In this document: positions 17,384-25,901 of the stretch, one piece after another
How the letters are laid out: every line of letters starts with the position of its first letter
Numbering within the stretch: the stretch's first letter is position 1
Source of the DNA: Candidatus Obscuribacterales bacterium
Lineage (GTDB): Bacteria > Cyanobacteriota > Vampirovibrionia > Obscuribacterales > Obscuribacteraceae
Reading direction: 5' to 3'
DNA length: 45,608 nucleotides
NCBI GenBank assembly: GCA_019752635.1
Contig: JAIELX010000034.1
Coordinates: 1-45,608 of the forward strand
Position numbers and translations under genes: made by a program
Notes under the pieces: generated by a model
Seen by the model: only the letters and a program-made list of their open reading frames with translations
Told to the model about the DNA's origin: nothing
Database searches by the model: none

Positions 17384-18925
17384 GTGACAGAAGACACAAA
17401 GGCACCCGGTAGGGTTATTGCAGACTCCATGAAGAGTGGACTGAACAGATTTGCCGGCATATTTGCAGCCTCCGGACAAGAGCCGATTGATTTGCAGAAG
17501 GCATTGATTACGTACCAGCAAGCTTTTGAGAGCTTAGAAGCGCGAAACCGACACCTTGAGACAGAGCTGAAAACAATCGGCGACGAGCTGGCTCAACTGA
17601 AACAAGAACGTGATGGATACAAGCTCGCCTACGAAACGGTCTCCTCGGACCTGGGAGGCAAAGCCCATCACTACCAGCAAGAACGAGACGGATACAAGCA
17701 TGCCTATGAGGTAGTTTCAACCGAGCTGGCTCATACAAAGACTATTTTGGCGGAACTCAATGAGGAGGCCTTCGATAGTATCAAGAATATATCTCTCTGC
17801 GACGCACCGATAACAATGAGATTGAAGTCCACTCCAGGACTCTTGGAGCAACTGCGAGCAGCAGCAACAAAAGATAACGTGCCTGATTCGGTGAGAAAAA
17901 TATTGCTCGATCCTGAATTCTCAATGGAGGATCGCGCACGATATCGTGCGCTTTTCAGACAGAGTGCAGAAAAGTGGCCTGCTGCTGCAAACTTGATCTC
18001 GAAGATTGTGGAGGCACAATATACTAAGTACAAAGCTCGTTCCACTGATGCGGAAGCCGCGCAGAGAATCGCCTCTGCAATTCATGAACGAGGGGTTGCC
18101 CGCCTAAGTCCCTTGCTAACTAAGGAGCAGGTAGAAGAAGTTCGTGCATACTTCGAGGACAGACCGATTCTAAATACACACATTCCGGTTGCCGCGCGCG
18201 ATCGAATTCGTCGTTATGTCAATTGCACGGCCGAAGAGTTTCCAATTGGCTGCTATCCGGTCTGCGATGTGGTAACCGCACCACATCTTGTGAATGCAGC
18301 ACTGAGTCCACTGATTCTCGATGCCGCCGCGGCATATTTGGGCTGTACTCCCAGACTGTCGTGGCTGCAAGCGTGGTGGAACTTCAAGGGTGGTTCAAAT
18401 TCAAAGTATCTAGCCGGACAAGACTATTACCATCGTGATGAGAGTGATATGCGAGTCTTCTTCTTGTACATCTACTTAACAGATGTGGACGAAGAGTCGG
18501 GAGGTCAGCACGAGGTTCTCGCGCGCAGCGGCAACTTCGATGAGGTCAGAGCCGCATTAGAGCGAGCACGCAAAGATCCTGATCTGGCGCCAAGAGTTAA
18601 GCATTTGACGATAGAGGATCTTTACGGCGTCGGCAAGGGAATTCCAGACGATTTGAAGGAAGCCTTGTTTCCCGACACGGAAACGTTCACGGGACCCGCA
18701 GGCACAACATTCATTACAAGAGGAATAGACTTTCATAGAGTCTGTTTGCCCAAGGGGAGGAACCGATTGATATTCGCCGCGCGATTCGGCTTGAATGAGT
18801 TCGTTGACTTGGGAGCGATACGCGACGGCGACCGCATTCCCGGCCGTATTATCGCAAATCGTGTAGGAGTCGACGAGCATCTTCAATACATAACTCAAGT
18901 CCGTTTCGATTGGGAGAAGTCTTAG
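17384..18925 (+). CDS. PhyH-type dioxygenase with N-terminal coiled coil, copy A
   Basis: The 513-residue protein has an N-terminal coiled coil with two repeats of an ERDGYKxAYExVS-type element (about residues 74-112). A C-terminal domain resembles phytanoyl-CoA dioxygenases. Candidate iron ligands are H350 and D352 (HRDESD) and H451 in GIDFHRV, followed by a basic RNRLIFAARF strand that would bind 2-oxoglutarate. Such enzymes hydroxylate using Fe(II) and 2-oxoglutarate; the substrate here is unknown, possibly a glycan or lipid carrier. The GTG start directly follows the acyltransferase stop. The next gene is a full-length paralogue. Confidence 0.72.
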   Translation: MTEDTKAPGRVIADSMKSGLNRFAGIFAASGQEPIDLQKALITYQQAFESLEARNRHLETELKTIGDELAQLKQERDGYKLAYETVSSDLGGKAHHYQQERDGYKHAYEVVSTELAHTKTILAELNEEAFDSIKNISLCDAPITMRLKSTPGLLEQLRAAATKDNVPDSVRKILLDPEFSMEDRARYRALFRQSAEKWPAAANLISKIVEAQYTKYKARSTDAEAAQRIASAIHERGVARLSPLLTKEQVEEVRAYFEDRPILNTHIPVAARDRIRRYVNCTAEEFPIGCYPVCDVVTAPHLVNAALSPLILDAAAAYLGCTPRLSWLQAWWNFKGGSNSKYLAGQDYYHRDESDMRVFFLYIYLTDVDEESGGQHEVLARSGNFDEVRAALERARKDPDLAPRVKHLTIEDLYGVGKGIPDDLKEALFPDTETFTGPAGTTFITRGIDFHRVCLPKGRNRLIFAARFGLNEFVDLGAIRDGDRIPGRIIANRVGVDEHLQYITQVRFDWEKS

Positions 18926-20355
18926 TGGAAGTGCTGAAGATTTTGGGCTCTGCGATTCCTTGTCTGCGTTTTATGGAGCGAGATTCAGACCTTAAGCGAG
19001 AGACTGCTGAACTAGCAGCTGAGCTCGAACGATGCAGAGCTGCCCTTGACGGTTACAAGAACGATCTTCAGAAGCTTAGCGCGGCGCTGGATCTGACAAC
19101 GCAAGAACGGGACGGTTACAAAAATGCGTATGAGGTTGTTTGCACGGATCTATCGAGCACCCAACAGGCATTAACCGAACTCCAGCCGGACGGGATTGCC
19201 ATAGTAAAGGAAGCGGCTCTGAAAGATTCGGTCGAAGTCCGCCGGGTGCAAGACACAGAGGGGTTGCTGCAGAAACTCGAAGAGATCGTGAGCCGGGAAA
19301 ACTTACCCGACAGCACGGCAAAAATATTGCTCGACCCGCAATTCTCAATCGAGGACCGATCTCGCTATCGCTCGCTCTTCGCTGATCGTCGCCTTGAGAA
19401 ATGGTCGGGAATAGCTCGAGCTGTTGCTCATATTGTGAACACTCAAAACGTTGAGTATAGTGCCCGCAGCGATTCACCGGACAAAGCAGAAGCAATCGCA
19501 AACGAGTTAGAACACCAGGGCTTAGTAAGGCTGGCGCCGGCGCTCAGCGCAGACCAGATAGCCGAAATACAGCAATATTTTCTGGACAGACCGGTTCTCA
19601 ACGGGCATATCCCGACTACCGCCAGGCATCGAACGCTGCGCCGTTATGTCGGACACACGGCTGAAGACTACCCGATCGGTTGCTATCCTGTTTGCGATAT
19701 CGTAAACGCGCCTTACTTGCTGGAACTGGCTTTCGATCCGTTGATACTGGATGCAGCAGCGAAGTATTTTGGTTGCGCGCCGCGAATCACATTCCTGCAA
19801 ACCTGGTGGAACTTCAGCAGTGAGGACGGTCCCTCTTACTCGTACGGGCAGAATCGCTTTCATCGAGATGAATCCGACGCAAAAATGTTCTGGCTCTACG
19901 TGTACCTGACCGACGTTGAGGTTGGCTGTGGAGAACATCGCATCATTCGTCAAAGCGGTAATTTTGACGAAGTACGTTCAAATTACGAGCGTGTGAGCAC
20001 CGACCCCCAATGGTCCAAAGAATTTGAAGGATACAAGCTGGAAGACTTTTACGGTCCAAGTCACTCGCTGCCTGAGAATCTTAAGCTGGCGCTCTTTCCG
20101 TCCAAGGAAGAAATCATGACTGGTCCTGCGGGTACCATGTTCCTTTCGCGGGGAATTGACTACCATAAGGTGTCTTTACCGAGCACTCAAAGACGAATGA
20201 TCTTTGCAGCGAGGTTCTGTCTGAATGATTTTCTTGATACAGAAACCAATCGCGATGGAGATAGAATGCCGGGAAGCATTCTGGCTCGTCGCGTAGGATC
20301 GGATGAGCAGCTCCGATACATGACAAAGACCAGGTTCGACTGGAAGAACTGTTAG
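18925..20355 (+). CDS. PhyH-type dioxygenase with N-terminal coiled coil, copy B
   Basis: The 476-residue protein is paralogous to the gene just upstream along its whole length. It has an N-terminal coiled coil with QERDGYKNAYEVV, a middle region containing ILLDPQFSIEDRSRYRSLF, and a catalytic domain with H313/D315 in HRDESD and H414 in GIDYHKV. The GTG at 18925 shares one base with the upstream TAG stop and has GGGAGAAG a few bases before it, so it is preferred over the TTG at 18910. Fe(II)/2-oxoglutarate hydroxylation is inferred from the ligand set. The gene ends the forward unit, facing the alcohol dehydrogenase. Confidence 0.72.
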   Translation: MEVLKILGSAIPCLRFMERDSDLKRETAELAAELERCRAALDGYKNDLQKLSAALDLTTQERDGYKNAYEVVCTDLSSTQQALTELQPDGIAIVKEAALKDSVEVRRVQDTEGLLQKLEEIVSRENLPDSTAKILLDPQFSIEDRSRYRSLFADRRLEKWSGIARAVAHIVNTQNVEYSARSDSPDKAEAIANELEHQGLVRLAPALSADQIAEIQQYFLDRPVLNGHIPTTARHRTLRRYVGHTAEDYPIGCYPVCDIVNAPYLLELAFDPLILDAAAKYFGCAPRITFLQTWWNFSSEDGPSYSYGQNRFHRDESDAKMFWLYVYLTDVEVGCGEHRIIRQSGNFDEVRSNYERVSTDPQWSKEFEGYKLEDFYGPSHSLPENLKLALFPSKEEIMTGPAGTMFLSRGIDYHKVSLPSTQRRMIFAARFCLNDFLDTETNRDGDRMPGSILARRVGSDEQLRYMTKTRFDWKNC

Positions 20356-20447
20356 CTAGGCTATAGCGAACAAAAACCGACCAAGACTCGCTCCCGAACC
20401 GAGCAACCGTGTTTCTGTTCGTCTGTGTAGCGTTGATGGTCCTGTTT

Positions 20448-21497
20448 CTAGTTTATTGTCTGAAGATCCATTGCGATGAGCGGACGAATAACCTTGCCGT
20501 TTTCAAGGTCATCGATTGCGCTGTTGATATCGCTCAAAGAATAAGTTGATGTGATAAGCGGTTTCACATTCAACTTTCCCGACAGCAGGTAATCGACATA
20601 TAAAGGGAAGTCTGTCGATGGTTGATTGTCCCCCCCCCAGGATCCACGCAACTGCTTACCTTGATTCAACTGGCGAGGATCAAGCTGCAGCTGTTCGCCG
20701 AATCGAGCATTTCCGAGTATCACTGCAATGCCGCCCATGCTCCGGACCGATTCGAGTGCCTGTTGCATCGCCACCGGTCTGCCGCTGGCCTCAATAGCAA
20801 TGTCAAACCCGGATTTGGAAATCTGCTGCAAGGCCGGGACAAGTTCCTCCTGCCGCAGGCAAATGGTCTGCGTTGCTCCCATTTGCCTGGCAATACGCAA
20901 CTTCGAATCATTAACATCAATCGCGACAATCGGTTTGCATCCGGCAAGAACGGCACCGGCAACGGCACAGAGTCCGACACCTCCAACTCCGAACACAAGG
21001 ATGGATTGTCCCGGTCTGGCCTGCGCCGTGTTGAATACGGCACCGACTCCGGTGGGCACCGCACATCCCAGCAAGGCCGCCTCGGAAAGAGAAATTGACG
21101 AAGGCAAAGGGGTAACTCGATTCTCGCTCACTACCGAATGGCGGGCGAAAGTTGTTATACCGCCGGCATTTATTCTTCCGCGACTCGAAGAGTACACTGT
21201 TCCGGGAACATCCGCTCCCGAGCCTTTCATCCAGGATAGGAGCACAGTGTCAGCTTCCTTGACTTTCGTGACGCCTGGACCGACTGCCATCACATTGCCT
21301 GTGCCTTCATGTCCCAGGCAATGTGGCAGATAGGCATCGATTCCTCTATAACCTCGGCATTCCGCAACTTGAGTGTGACAGACGCCGCTGTATTTTACTT
21401 CAACCAGAACCTGGCCTTCTTTCAGATCCGGAATATCAATCTCTTCGACAACAAGTGGTTTACCGGTTTCAACTAGAATTGCTGCTAACGTTTTCAT
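20448..21497 (-). CDS. Zinc-type alcohol dehydrogenase (MDR family)
   Basis: The 349-residue protein has the GroES-like catalytic domain with C40 in SGVCHTQ, H63-E64 in LGHEGTG, and C145 in LLGCAVPTG, the expected catalytic zinc ligands. The Rossmann motif VFGVGGVGLCAVAGA follows. The structural-zinc loop, normally four close cysteines around residues 90-110, is replaced by a cysteine-free stretch containing GADVPGTVYSSSRGR. It would oxidise or reduce an alcohol on a sugar or short-chain substrate with NAD(P). It starts 6 nt after the transketolase C-half, so it shares that operon. Confidence 0.85.
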   Translation of the reverse strand: MKTLAAILVETGKPLVVEEIDIPDLKEGQVLVEVKYSGVCHTQVAECRGYRGIDAYLPHCLGHEGTGNVMAVGPGVTKVKEADTVLLSWMKGSGADVPGTVYSSSRGRINAGGITTFARHSVVSENRVTPLPSSISLSEAALLGCAVPTGVGAVFNTAQARPGQSILVFGVGGVGLCAVAGAVLAGCKPIVAIDVNDSKLRIARQMGATQTICLRQEELVPALQQISKSGFDIAIEASGRPVAMQQALESVRSMGGIAVILGNARFGEQLQLDPRQLNQGKQLRGSWGGDNQPSTDFPLYVDYLLSGKLNVKPLITSTYSLSDINSAIDDLENGKVIRPLIAMDLQTIN

Positions 21498-21503
21498 TTC
21501 TAA

Positions 21504-22442
21504 CTATACCAATGCTTCGATCGCAGAAAGACTTGCAACAATTTTACTGACGATGACTTCGCTGGTAAGTCCGTAGATTTGGCGCGCGTGACTCTGCCCT
21601 CCGGCCTCGTGAAGAAAACGATCATCTGTACCGATGGAAAGGAGTTGGGCCCGAAGTGCCCGGTTTCGCGCCAACCACTCCGCCACGCTTGATCCGAATC
21701 CACCATGAATCGAATGTTCTTCCAATGTAACCACCAGAGCGAAATCACTAAACACTTTGGTCAGGTTCTCTTGATCGAGCGGCTTGATTGTATGAAAGCT
21801 GATTACAGAGCACGAGACGAATGCTTTATCGAGCTCCTCCGCACAGGAAAGTGCTAACGGAAGCACATTGCCAGTACTCAAAATGCAAACGTTCTTGCCG
21901 GGGCGAACTTCAATTGCTTTGCCGATTGCAAACGGCGGTTCTTGGTCGTGAACGAGAGGCTCGCCCTTCTTTCCTAATCGAATATATGCCGGTCCTGATT
22001 CTTGCAAAGCCGCTCTCAAAGCACTTCTGACTTCAAATGCATCGCCAGGGCAAATCACTTTCATGTTTGGAAGGACTCGAAGCATGGCAATGTCTTCCAG
22101 TGAGTGGTGCGTGGGACCAAGCGAGGCATAACTGAGACCCGCACCGACACCAACTATTACTGAGTGCAGATTGTGATAACAAAGATCAACGCGAATCTGC
22201 TCCAGACATCGATAGGTAATGAATGGTGCAATCGTATAACATACCGGAATCAGTCCGGACATTGCCAGACCTGCAGCAGTACCAATCATATTCGCCTCGG
22301 CCACACCGCAGTTGAAAAATCTGTCGGGTGCCGCCTCTTTGAATTTGTCAAAGAGTTTGTTTCCTATATCTGCGGAGAGCAAAACAAGCTTCTCGTTTTC
22401 CTTGGCAAGGCTGGTAATCTCAGAAGCGAACGCATTTCTCAT
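21504..22442 (-). CDS. Transketolase, C-terminal half
   Basis: The protein, about 312 residues, contains the pyrimidine-binding and C-terminal domains of a split transketolase. It shows EANMIGTAAGLAMSG, then GAGLSYASLGPTHHSLEDIAMLR, and the C-terminal VTLEEHSIHGGFGSSVAEWL. With the N-half encoded just upstream it would form a thiamine-diphosphate enzyme that moves two-carbon units between sugars. The ATG at 22442 overlaps the N-half stop as ATGA, so the longer frame to 22505 is not used. Placement in the glycan cluster suggests it supplies or rearranges a keto-sugar rather than serving the pentose pathway. Confidence 0.88.
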   Translation of the reverse strand: MRNAFASEITSLAKENEKLVLLSADIGNKLFDKFKEAAPDRFFNCGVAEANMIGTAAGLAMSGLIPVCYTIAPFITYRCLEQIRVDLCYHNLHSVIVGVGAGLSYASLGPTHHSLEDIAMLRVLPNMKVICPGDAFEVRSALRAALQESGPAYIRLGKKGEPLVHDQEPPFAIGKAIEVRPGKNVCILSTGNVLPLALSCAEELDKAFVSCSVISFHTIKPLDQENLTKVFSDFALVVTLEEHSIHGGFGSSVAEWLARNRALRAQLLSIGTDDRFLHEAGGQSHARQIYGLTSEVIVSKIVASLSAIEALV

Positions 22443-23269
22443 AGGAGATTGAGCTCCTGCTTCGCGGCCGTCACTTCGTCTTCGGTTGGTATTCGATAAT
22501 GCCAATTGTTATCGTCTTCCATAAACGAGATGCCCTTGCCTTTTGTGGTGTGCGCAATAACCGCTATCGGTCTACCCGAACCGTCCGGTACAGTATTCAG
22601 AACAGCGAGAATTTCGCTCACGTTATGCCCGTCAATTTCGTGAGCACTCCAACCAAATGCCTCCCACTTAGCTTTCAATGGAGAAAGTTGCATGATCTCT
22701 TCGCTGCGTCCGGTTGCTTGCCATTTGTTGAAGTCGATTATGGCGACGAGATTGTCTAGCTGTTTGGCCGGAGCCATCATTGCCGCTTCCCAAACGGTGC
22801 CTTCATTGCATTCACCATCGCTCATCAAGACAAACACTCTGTACGGCGTGCGTTTAATTTTCGCTGCCAGAGCCATTCCCAATCCAACCGACAGACCATG
22901 TCCAAGAGATCCGGTTGCAACTTCCATCACAGGCACAGAACCGGGTATTGGCTGCTCAGCCAATTTGCTTTGCGGCTTGGCATATGTATCGAGTTGCTCT
23001 TTTGCAATGAATCCGAATTCAGCCAGAACCGCGTAGGCTAGCGCTGCCGCATGCCCCTTGCTGAGAATGAATCGATCTCTGTCTATCGCCGACAGGTTCT
23101 TCGCCGTGATATTAAGGACTTCTCCAAATAGCGCGGCAACCAGCTCTACCGCTGATAGTGCCGAAGCCAAGTGCGGAGCTTTGCTCTGACGACATAGCTC
23201 AACTAACTGTCCGCGTAACCGTCGGCACAACAAGTCATATTGAGTCGGGTCCAAAGGAGCGTGATACAT
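22439..23269 (-). CDS. Transketolase, N-terminal half
   Basis: The 276-residue protein is the thiamine-diphosphate-binding domain of a split transketolase. It has RFILSKGHAAALAYAVL near residue 75 and LGHGLSVGLGMALAAKI. The cofactor motif MSDGECNEGTVWEAAM with a downstream IIDFNKWQATG corresponds to the GDG-x-N metal/TPP motif, with Ser in place of the first Gly. The ATG at 23269 has no strong ribosome site. It is coupled by ATGA to the C-half gene. Split transketolases are common in secondary sugar pathways. Confidence 0.88.
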   Translation of the reverse strand: MYHAPLDPTQYDLLCRRLRGQLVELCRQSKAPHLASALSAVELVAALFGEVLNITAKNLSAIDRDRFILSKGHAAALAYAVLAEFGFIAKEQLDTYAKPQSKLAEQPIPGSVPVMEVATGSLGHGLSVGLGMALAAKIKRTPYRVFVLMSDGECNEGTVWEAAMMAPAKQLDNLVAIIDFNKWQATGRSEEIMQLSPLKAKWEAFGWSAHEIDGHNVSEILAVLNTVPDGSGRPIAVIAHTTKGKGISFMEDDNNWHYRIPTEDEVTAAKQELNLL

Positions 23270-23393
23270 TGCATTCTGGGTAGAAGCCGACAGACTGTTG
23301 CTTTTCGATCAACTCGGGAAGCACGGAAAGTCCCTCAGCAGGGAAACCGCAGGTAGTCTATCATGCTCTCAATTCACTTCTCGCTTTGGTTCT

Positions 23394-24518
23394 TCAACAT
23401 CTTAGAATTGCTGAACGGACCCGGTCGTACAAGTGAAAGGCGTGAGCAAAGATCCGATCACAAGTATTCATCACCCGAAACATCGCCGGTATAAGGAAAC
23501 GCCGTTTCGAATGCCCCAACAACGACGTGCTCAGATTTGGCAGGAAGGAAACGATACGAAATGCGTGTTCCTTTCTGACATGGGTCAAAAGTAAGTCTAT
23601 TTGCTCTTTAGCGAAAGGTCCTCCGCCCCTAAGTTCACCCGCCGCTTCCGCGGGGCTATCTCGATGATCTTGAAACGCCGCTCGCACATTGCGTGGCGTT
23701 AACATTTTCGGCATGAAGCAAAGAAGTGTCCCGCCGCGAACAATGAGTTCGGCCACATCTTTGTTCTCAGGCATCGCCAGCAGTTTGATTATCTCTAAGA
23801 ATATTCGTTGATGCCGGCTGTCGTCACTTTTCACCCTCTCGCAATAACTACTGGCGCTCCACCTTTGCGTTACCAGTTTTTCAGGCAGAAAGCAGCATCC
23901 ATGCCGAAATGCCAGTACTTGATACAAGAACCAATCGCAGTAACATTCAAGTTCTGATTTCCAAACATCGGGATGAGGGAGCGTTGCACGCCGAATAATG
24001 CAGGTGTGCGATAGAGGCATCAACGCCATACCCGGCCGGCGAGTTGTCTGCGCGAGGTCTTGCGGTGAAATGTAGCCGGGTTCAGTTAGCCAGCCAGTTG
24101 AAATCTCCCAGGTGTTTTTTTCGTCGTCGAGGAAACCATCCGAGCAGCAGAAAGATGCCTGCGGATATCGAGCCATTAACTGCAGCGCTTTCTCAAAGAG
24201 TCCCGGGTGAACAATATCGTTCGATGCGGGTATGTAGAGATATTCGCCGGAGGCAAGCCTTGCTGCGCGGTTAACACTATAGATGATCCCGCGATTTCGA
24301 TCATTTCTCAGCACACGAACAAAGGAAAATTGCCGTGCAATCTCCTCAATGATGCTAACGCTGTTATCGGTGGAGCCATCGTCGATGACGATCACCTCAT
24401 GCGGCTGATGGCTCTGCCCGCAGATTGCCAGTAACTGCGCACGAATAGAAGCCGAATCATTATAGTTCGGCATAATAACCGAGATCGTGCCGGGACAGCC
24501 GGGTTCGAGAATAGGCAT
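23394..24518 (-). CDS. GT2-family glycosyltransferase, paralogue of the 3523-4632 gene
   Basis: The protein has the family-2 elements ISVIMPNYNDSASI, VIDDGSTDNS and NRGIIYSVNRAARL. The DXD position reads IPASNDIVHPG, again without the first acidic residue. Shared blocks with the GT at 3523-4632 include FCCSDG, CYCDWFLYQVLAFRHGCCF and the C-terminal DRIFAHAFHLYDRVRS, so the two are paralogues. The ATG at 24518 is preferred since it leaves an N-terminus like its paralogue; the frame is open to a GTG at 24557. It stands alone on the reverse strand at the distal end of the cluster. Confidence 0.86.
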   Translation of the reverse strand: MPILEPGCPGTISVIMPNYNDSASIRAQLLAICGQSHQPHEVIVIDDGSTDNSVSIIEEIARQFSFVRVLRNDRNRGIIYSVNRAARLASGEYLYIPASNDIVHPGLFEKALQLMARYPQASFCCSDGFLDDEKNTWEISTGWLTEPGYISPQDLAQTTRRPGMALMPLSHTCIIRRATLPHPDVWKSELECYCDWFLYQVLAFRHGCCFLPEKLVTQRWSASSYCERVKSDDSRHQRIFLEIIKLLAMPENKDVAELIVRGGTLLCFMPKMLTPRNVRAAFQDHRDSPAEAAGELRGGGPFAKEQIDLLLTHVRKEHAFRIVSFLPNLSTSLLGHSKRRFLIPAMFRVMNTCDRIFAHAFHLYDRVRSAILRC

Positions 24519-24573
24519 GCTTGAATAAAACTCTCGGTCAGAACTGTAGCGTATCACACTAGCGTCAGGACCA

Positions 24574-25302
24574 TCAACGGCTTCGGTCTATCGCCCCATG
24601 CCCGGCTGCGGAGGGGAGGAGGCAGGCAATAACTGCCAGCGTGCTTGGCAAAAATAGAGACCACATGCCAATCATGGATTCTGCGGCGGCACCAAGCGCA
24701 CAGCCGATCGAGAAACCAAGAATCACCGGGAGCGTCCTTTTTGCTTGCGCTCGCGCCTCAACGAATTTTTCGGGCGTTGCTGGACGCATCAGAGTTCCGA
24801 TGCTTATGGAAAATCGGGTGACGTTGCTGGTCATAATGGCTGTTGGCGGTGCGCCTTTGAATGATACTTGTACAAGTACGTTTTGAACCGCCATGGCGCA
24901 TACGCCAAGCATGCCGGCTGTGATTGCAATGTTTGTATTGGGATTGATCTTAGGGCCTTGCACCACACACATTGCAAGAAAGCCAAGCAAGAATAGAAGT
25001 TGCAGGACAAGCAACGAAGTGAGCATGGCTTTCTCGTCTTCTTCAAGTTTGCTTGCAAAAACTTTGGTCAAGCTCACGGCAATCATGTACGCTGGCACCG
25101 ACAAGATTGACGACAGTTGGGCGTCGCTGCTACCAACAATGCGCGCCGCCAGGATAGCCAGGTTGCCGGTAATGTGCGCAGTAAATAGCCCATTGAGTCC
25201 GAGAAAGCCAATTGCATCGGTGCTACCGGCTATGATGCTCAGAACAACCAATAAGGCTTGCACTCGGCGAGAATCTATTGAAACTGTTTCTGATTCGCTC
25301 AT
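24574..25302 (-). CDS. DUF1275 (YoaK-like) membrane protein
   Basis: The 242-residue protein has about six hydrophobic segments and begins the DUF1275 domain with LLVVLSIIAGSTDAIGFLGLNGLFTAHITGNLAIL. Later ANITAGMLGVCAMAVQN-like and TSNVTRFSI segments are also characteristic. The function of this family is unknown; members are inner-membrane proteins, possibly transporters. The ATG at 25302 lies 7 nt after the stop of a small single-TM gene, so the two are probably one operon. Nothing ties it to the glycan cluster apart from proximity. Confidence 0.85.
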   Translation of the reverse strand: MSESETVSIDSRRVQALLVVLSIIAGSTDAIGFLGLNGLFTAHITGNLAILAARIVGSSDAQLSSILSVPAYMIAVSLTKVFASKLEEDEKAMLTSLLVLQLLFLLGFLAMCVVQGPKINPNTNIAITAGMLGVCAMAVQNVLVQVSFKGAPPTAIMTSNVTRFSISIGTLMRPATPEKFVEARAQAKRTLPVILGFSIGCALGAAAESMIGMWSLFLPSTLAVIACLLPSAAGHGAIDRSR

Positions 25303-25309
25303 CGGAGAG

Positions 25310-25477
25310 CTATTTCACCGGAGGCGTTCCGACCTGCGTCTTCATCTCTTCGCTCTGCTTGAGATATTGCAGGGTAGCTGTTCCGAAAAGCATAACAATG
25401 ATAAGCACGAAGCAAAGAACAAGTAGTCCTCCAACAGCTGCTATAGCCTTAACTGAATCGTGTTTCTTGTCATTCAC
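25310..25477 (-). CDS. Small single-TM membrane protein (55 residues)
   Basis: A GTG at 25477 opens a 55-residue frame with a charged N-terminus (NDKKHD), one strong hydrophobic helix (about residues 11-33, including LLVLCFVLIIVMLFG) and a polar C-terminal tail ending in GTPPVK. The topology fits a short inner-membrane protein with a soluble tail. The stop lies 7 nt before the DUF1275 start, which suggests co-transcription and perhaps a partner role. The ribosome site is weak (GGTGGT). No family is recognised. Confidence 0.55.
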   Translation of the reverse strand: MNDKKHDSVKAIAAVGGLLVLCFVLIIVMLFGTATLQYLKQSEEMKTQVGTPPVK

Positions 25478-25901
25478 TCTGTGACCACCAATTGGTCAGC
25501 GAAGGGACATCGATTGAACCTTGGAATACTAACTCAGACCTCTTTCCGCTACAAGATGCTGGCAGGTTGATTTCGCCAGGAAAATTCAAGTTCCTGTGAC
25601 TACAGCTAGTGTTGAGTTGTATGGACAACCCGTGATGGTTTGCCTTTCTGCCGCAGAGCAACTCCGCGAGCGCGCTCGGAAGTTTAGAAAACGAGGAGGC
25701 TTCATGTTTGGAAGCCTACGGAGAGTTCCTGGAACGCAGGACTCCGTCCCTGTCCGTGAAGATGTTCGCACGTGCGGCGCAGGTTCGAAAGTTCGAGATA
25801 AGGAAGCCTGCGCCTTTACAAGCCGCGCAAGCATTCGGAGCCGGGTGCCCCGGGACCACTCTCCCGGGGGACTCTCAAACTTCAAGGACTAAAGCGTGAT
25901 C
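25478..25901 (+). other. Gene-poor interval with possible decayed ORF
   Basis: This interval lies between two reverse-strand genes. A forward frame from 25636 to 25908 has plausible protein-like composition (a segment LEAYGEFLERRTPSLSVKM around 25708-25764) but no ATG; a second forward frame from GTG 25596 overlaps it one frame away. The pattern fits either a frameshifted remnant or chance. A GC-rich hairpin lies near the right end. No complete gene is supported. Confidence 0.35.
25848..25869. terminator. GC-rich hairpin, possible terminator
   Basis: CCCCGGGA (25848-25855) and TCCCGGGG (25862-25869) form a perfect 8-bp stem with a 6-nt loop. It stands 32 nt beyond the stop of the reverse-strand gene at 25902. 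No T-tract follows on either strand, so a simple intrinsic terminator is not certain. Confidence 0.4.

Noticed and set aside
23310..23335. TCCCT-CAGC-AGGGA hairpin between the transketolase and GT2 genes
   Set aside because: The stem is only 5 bp and has no T-tract; too weak to call a terminator.
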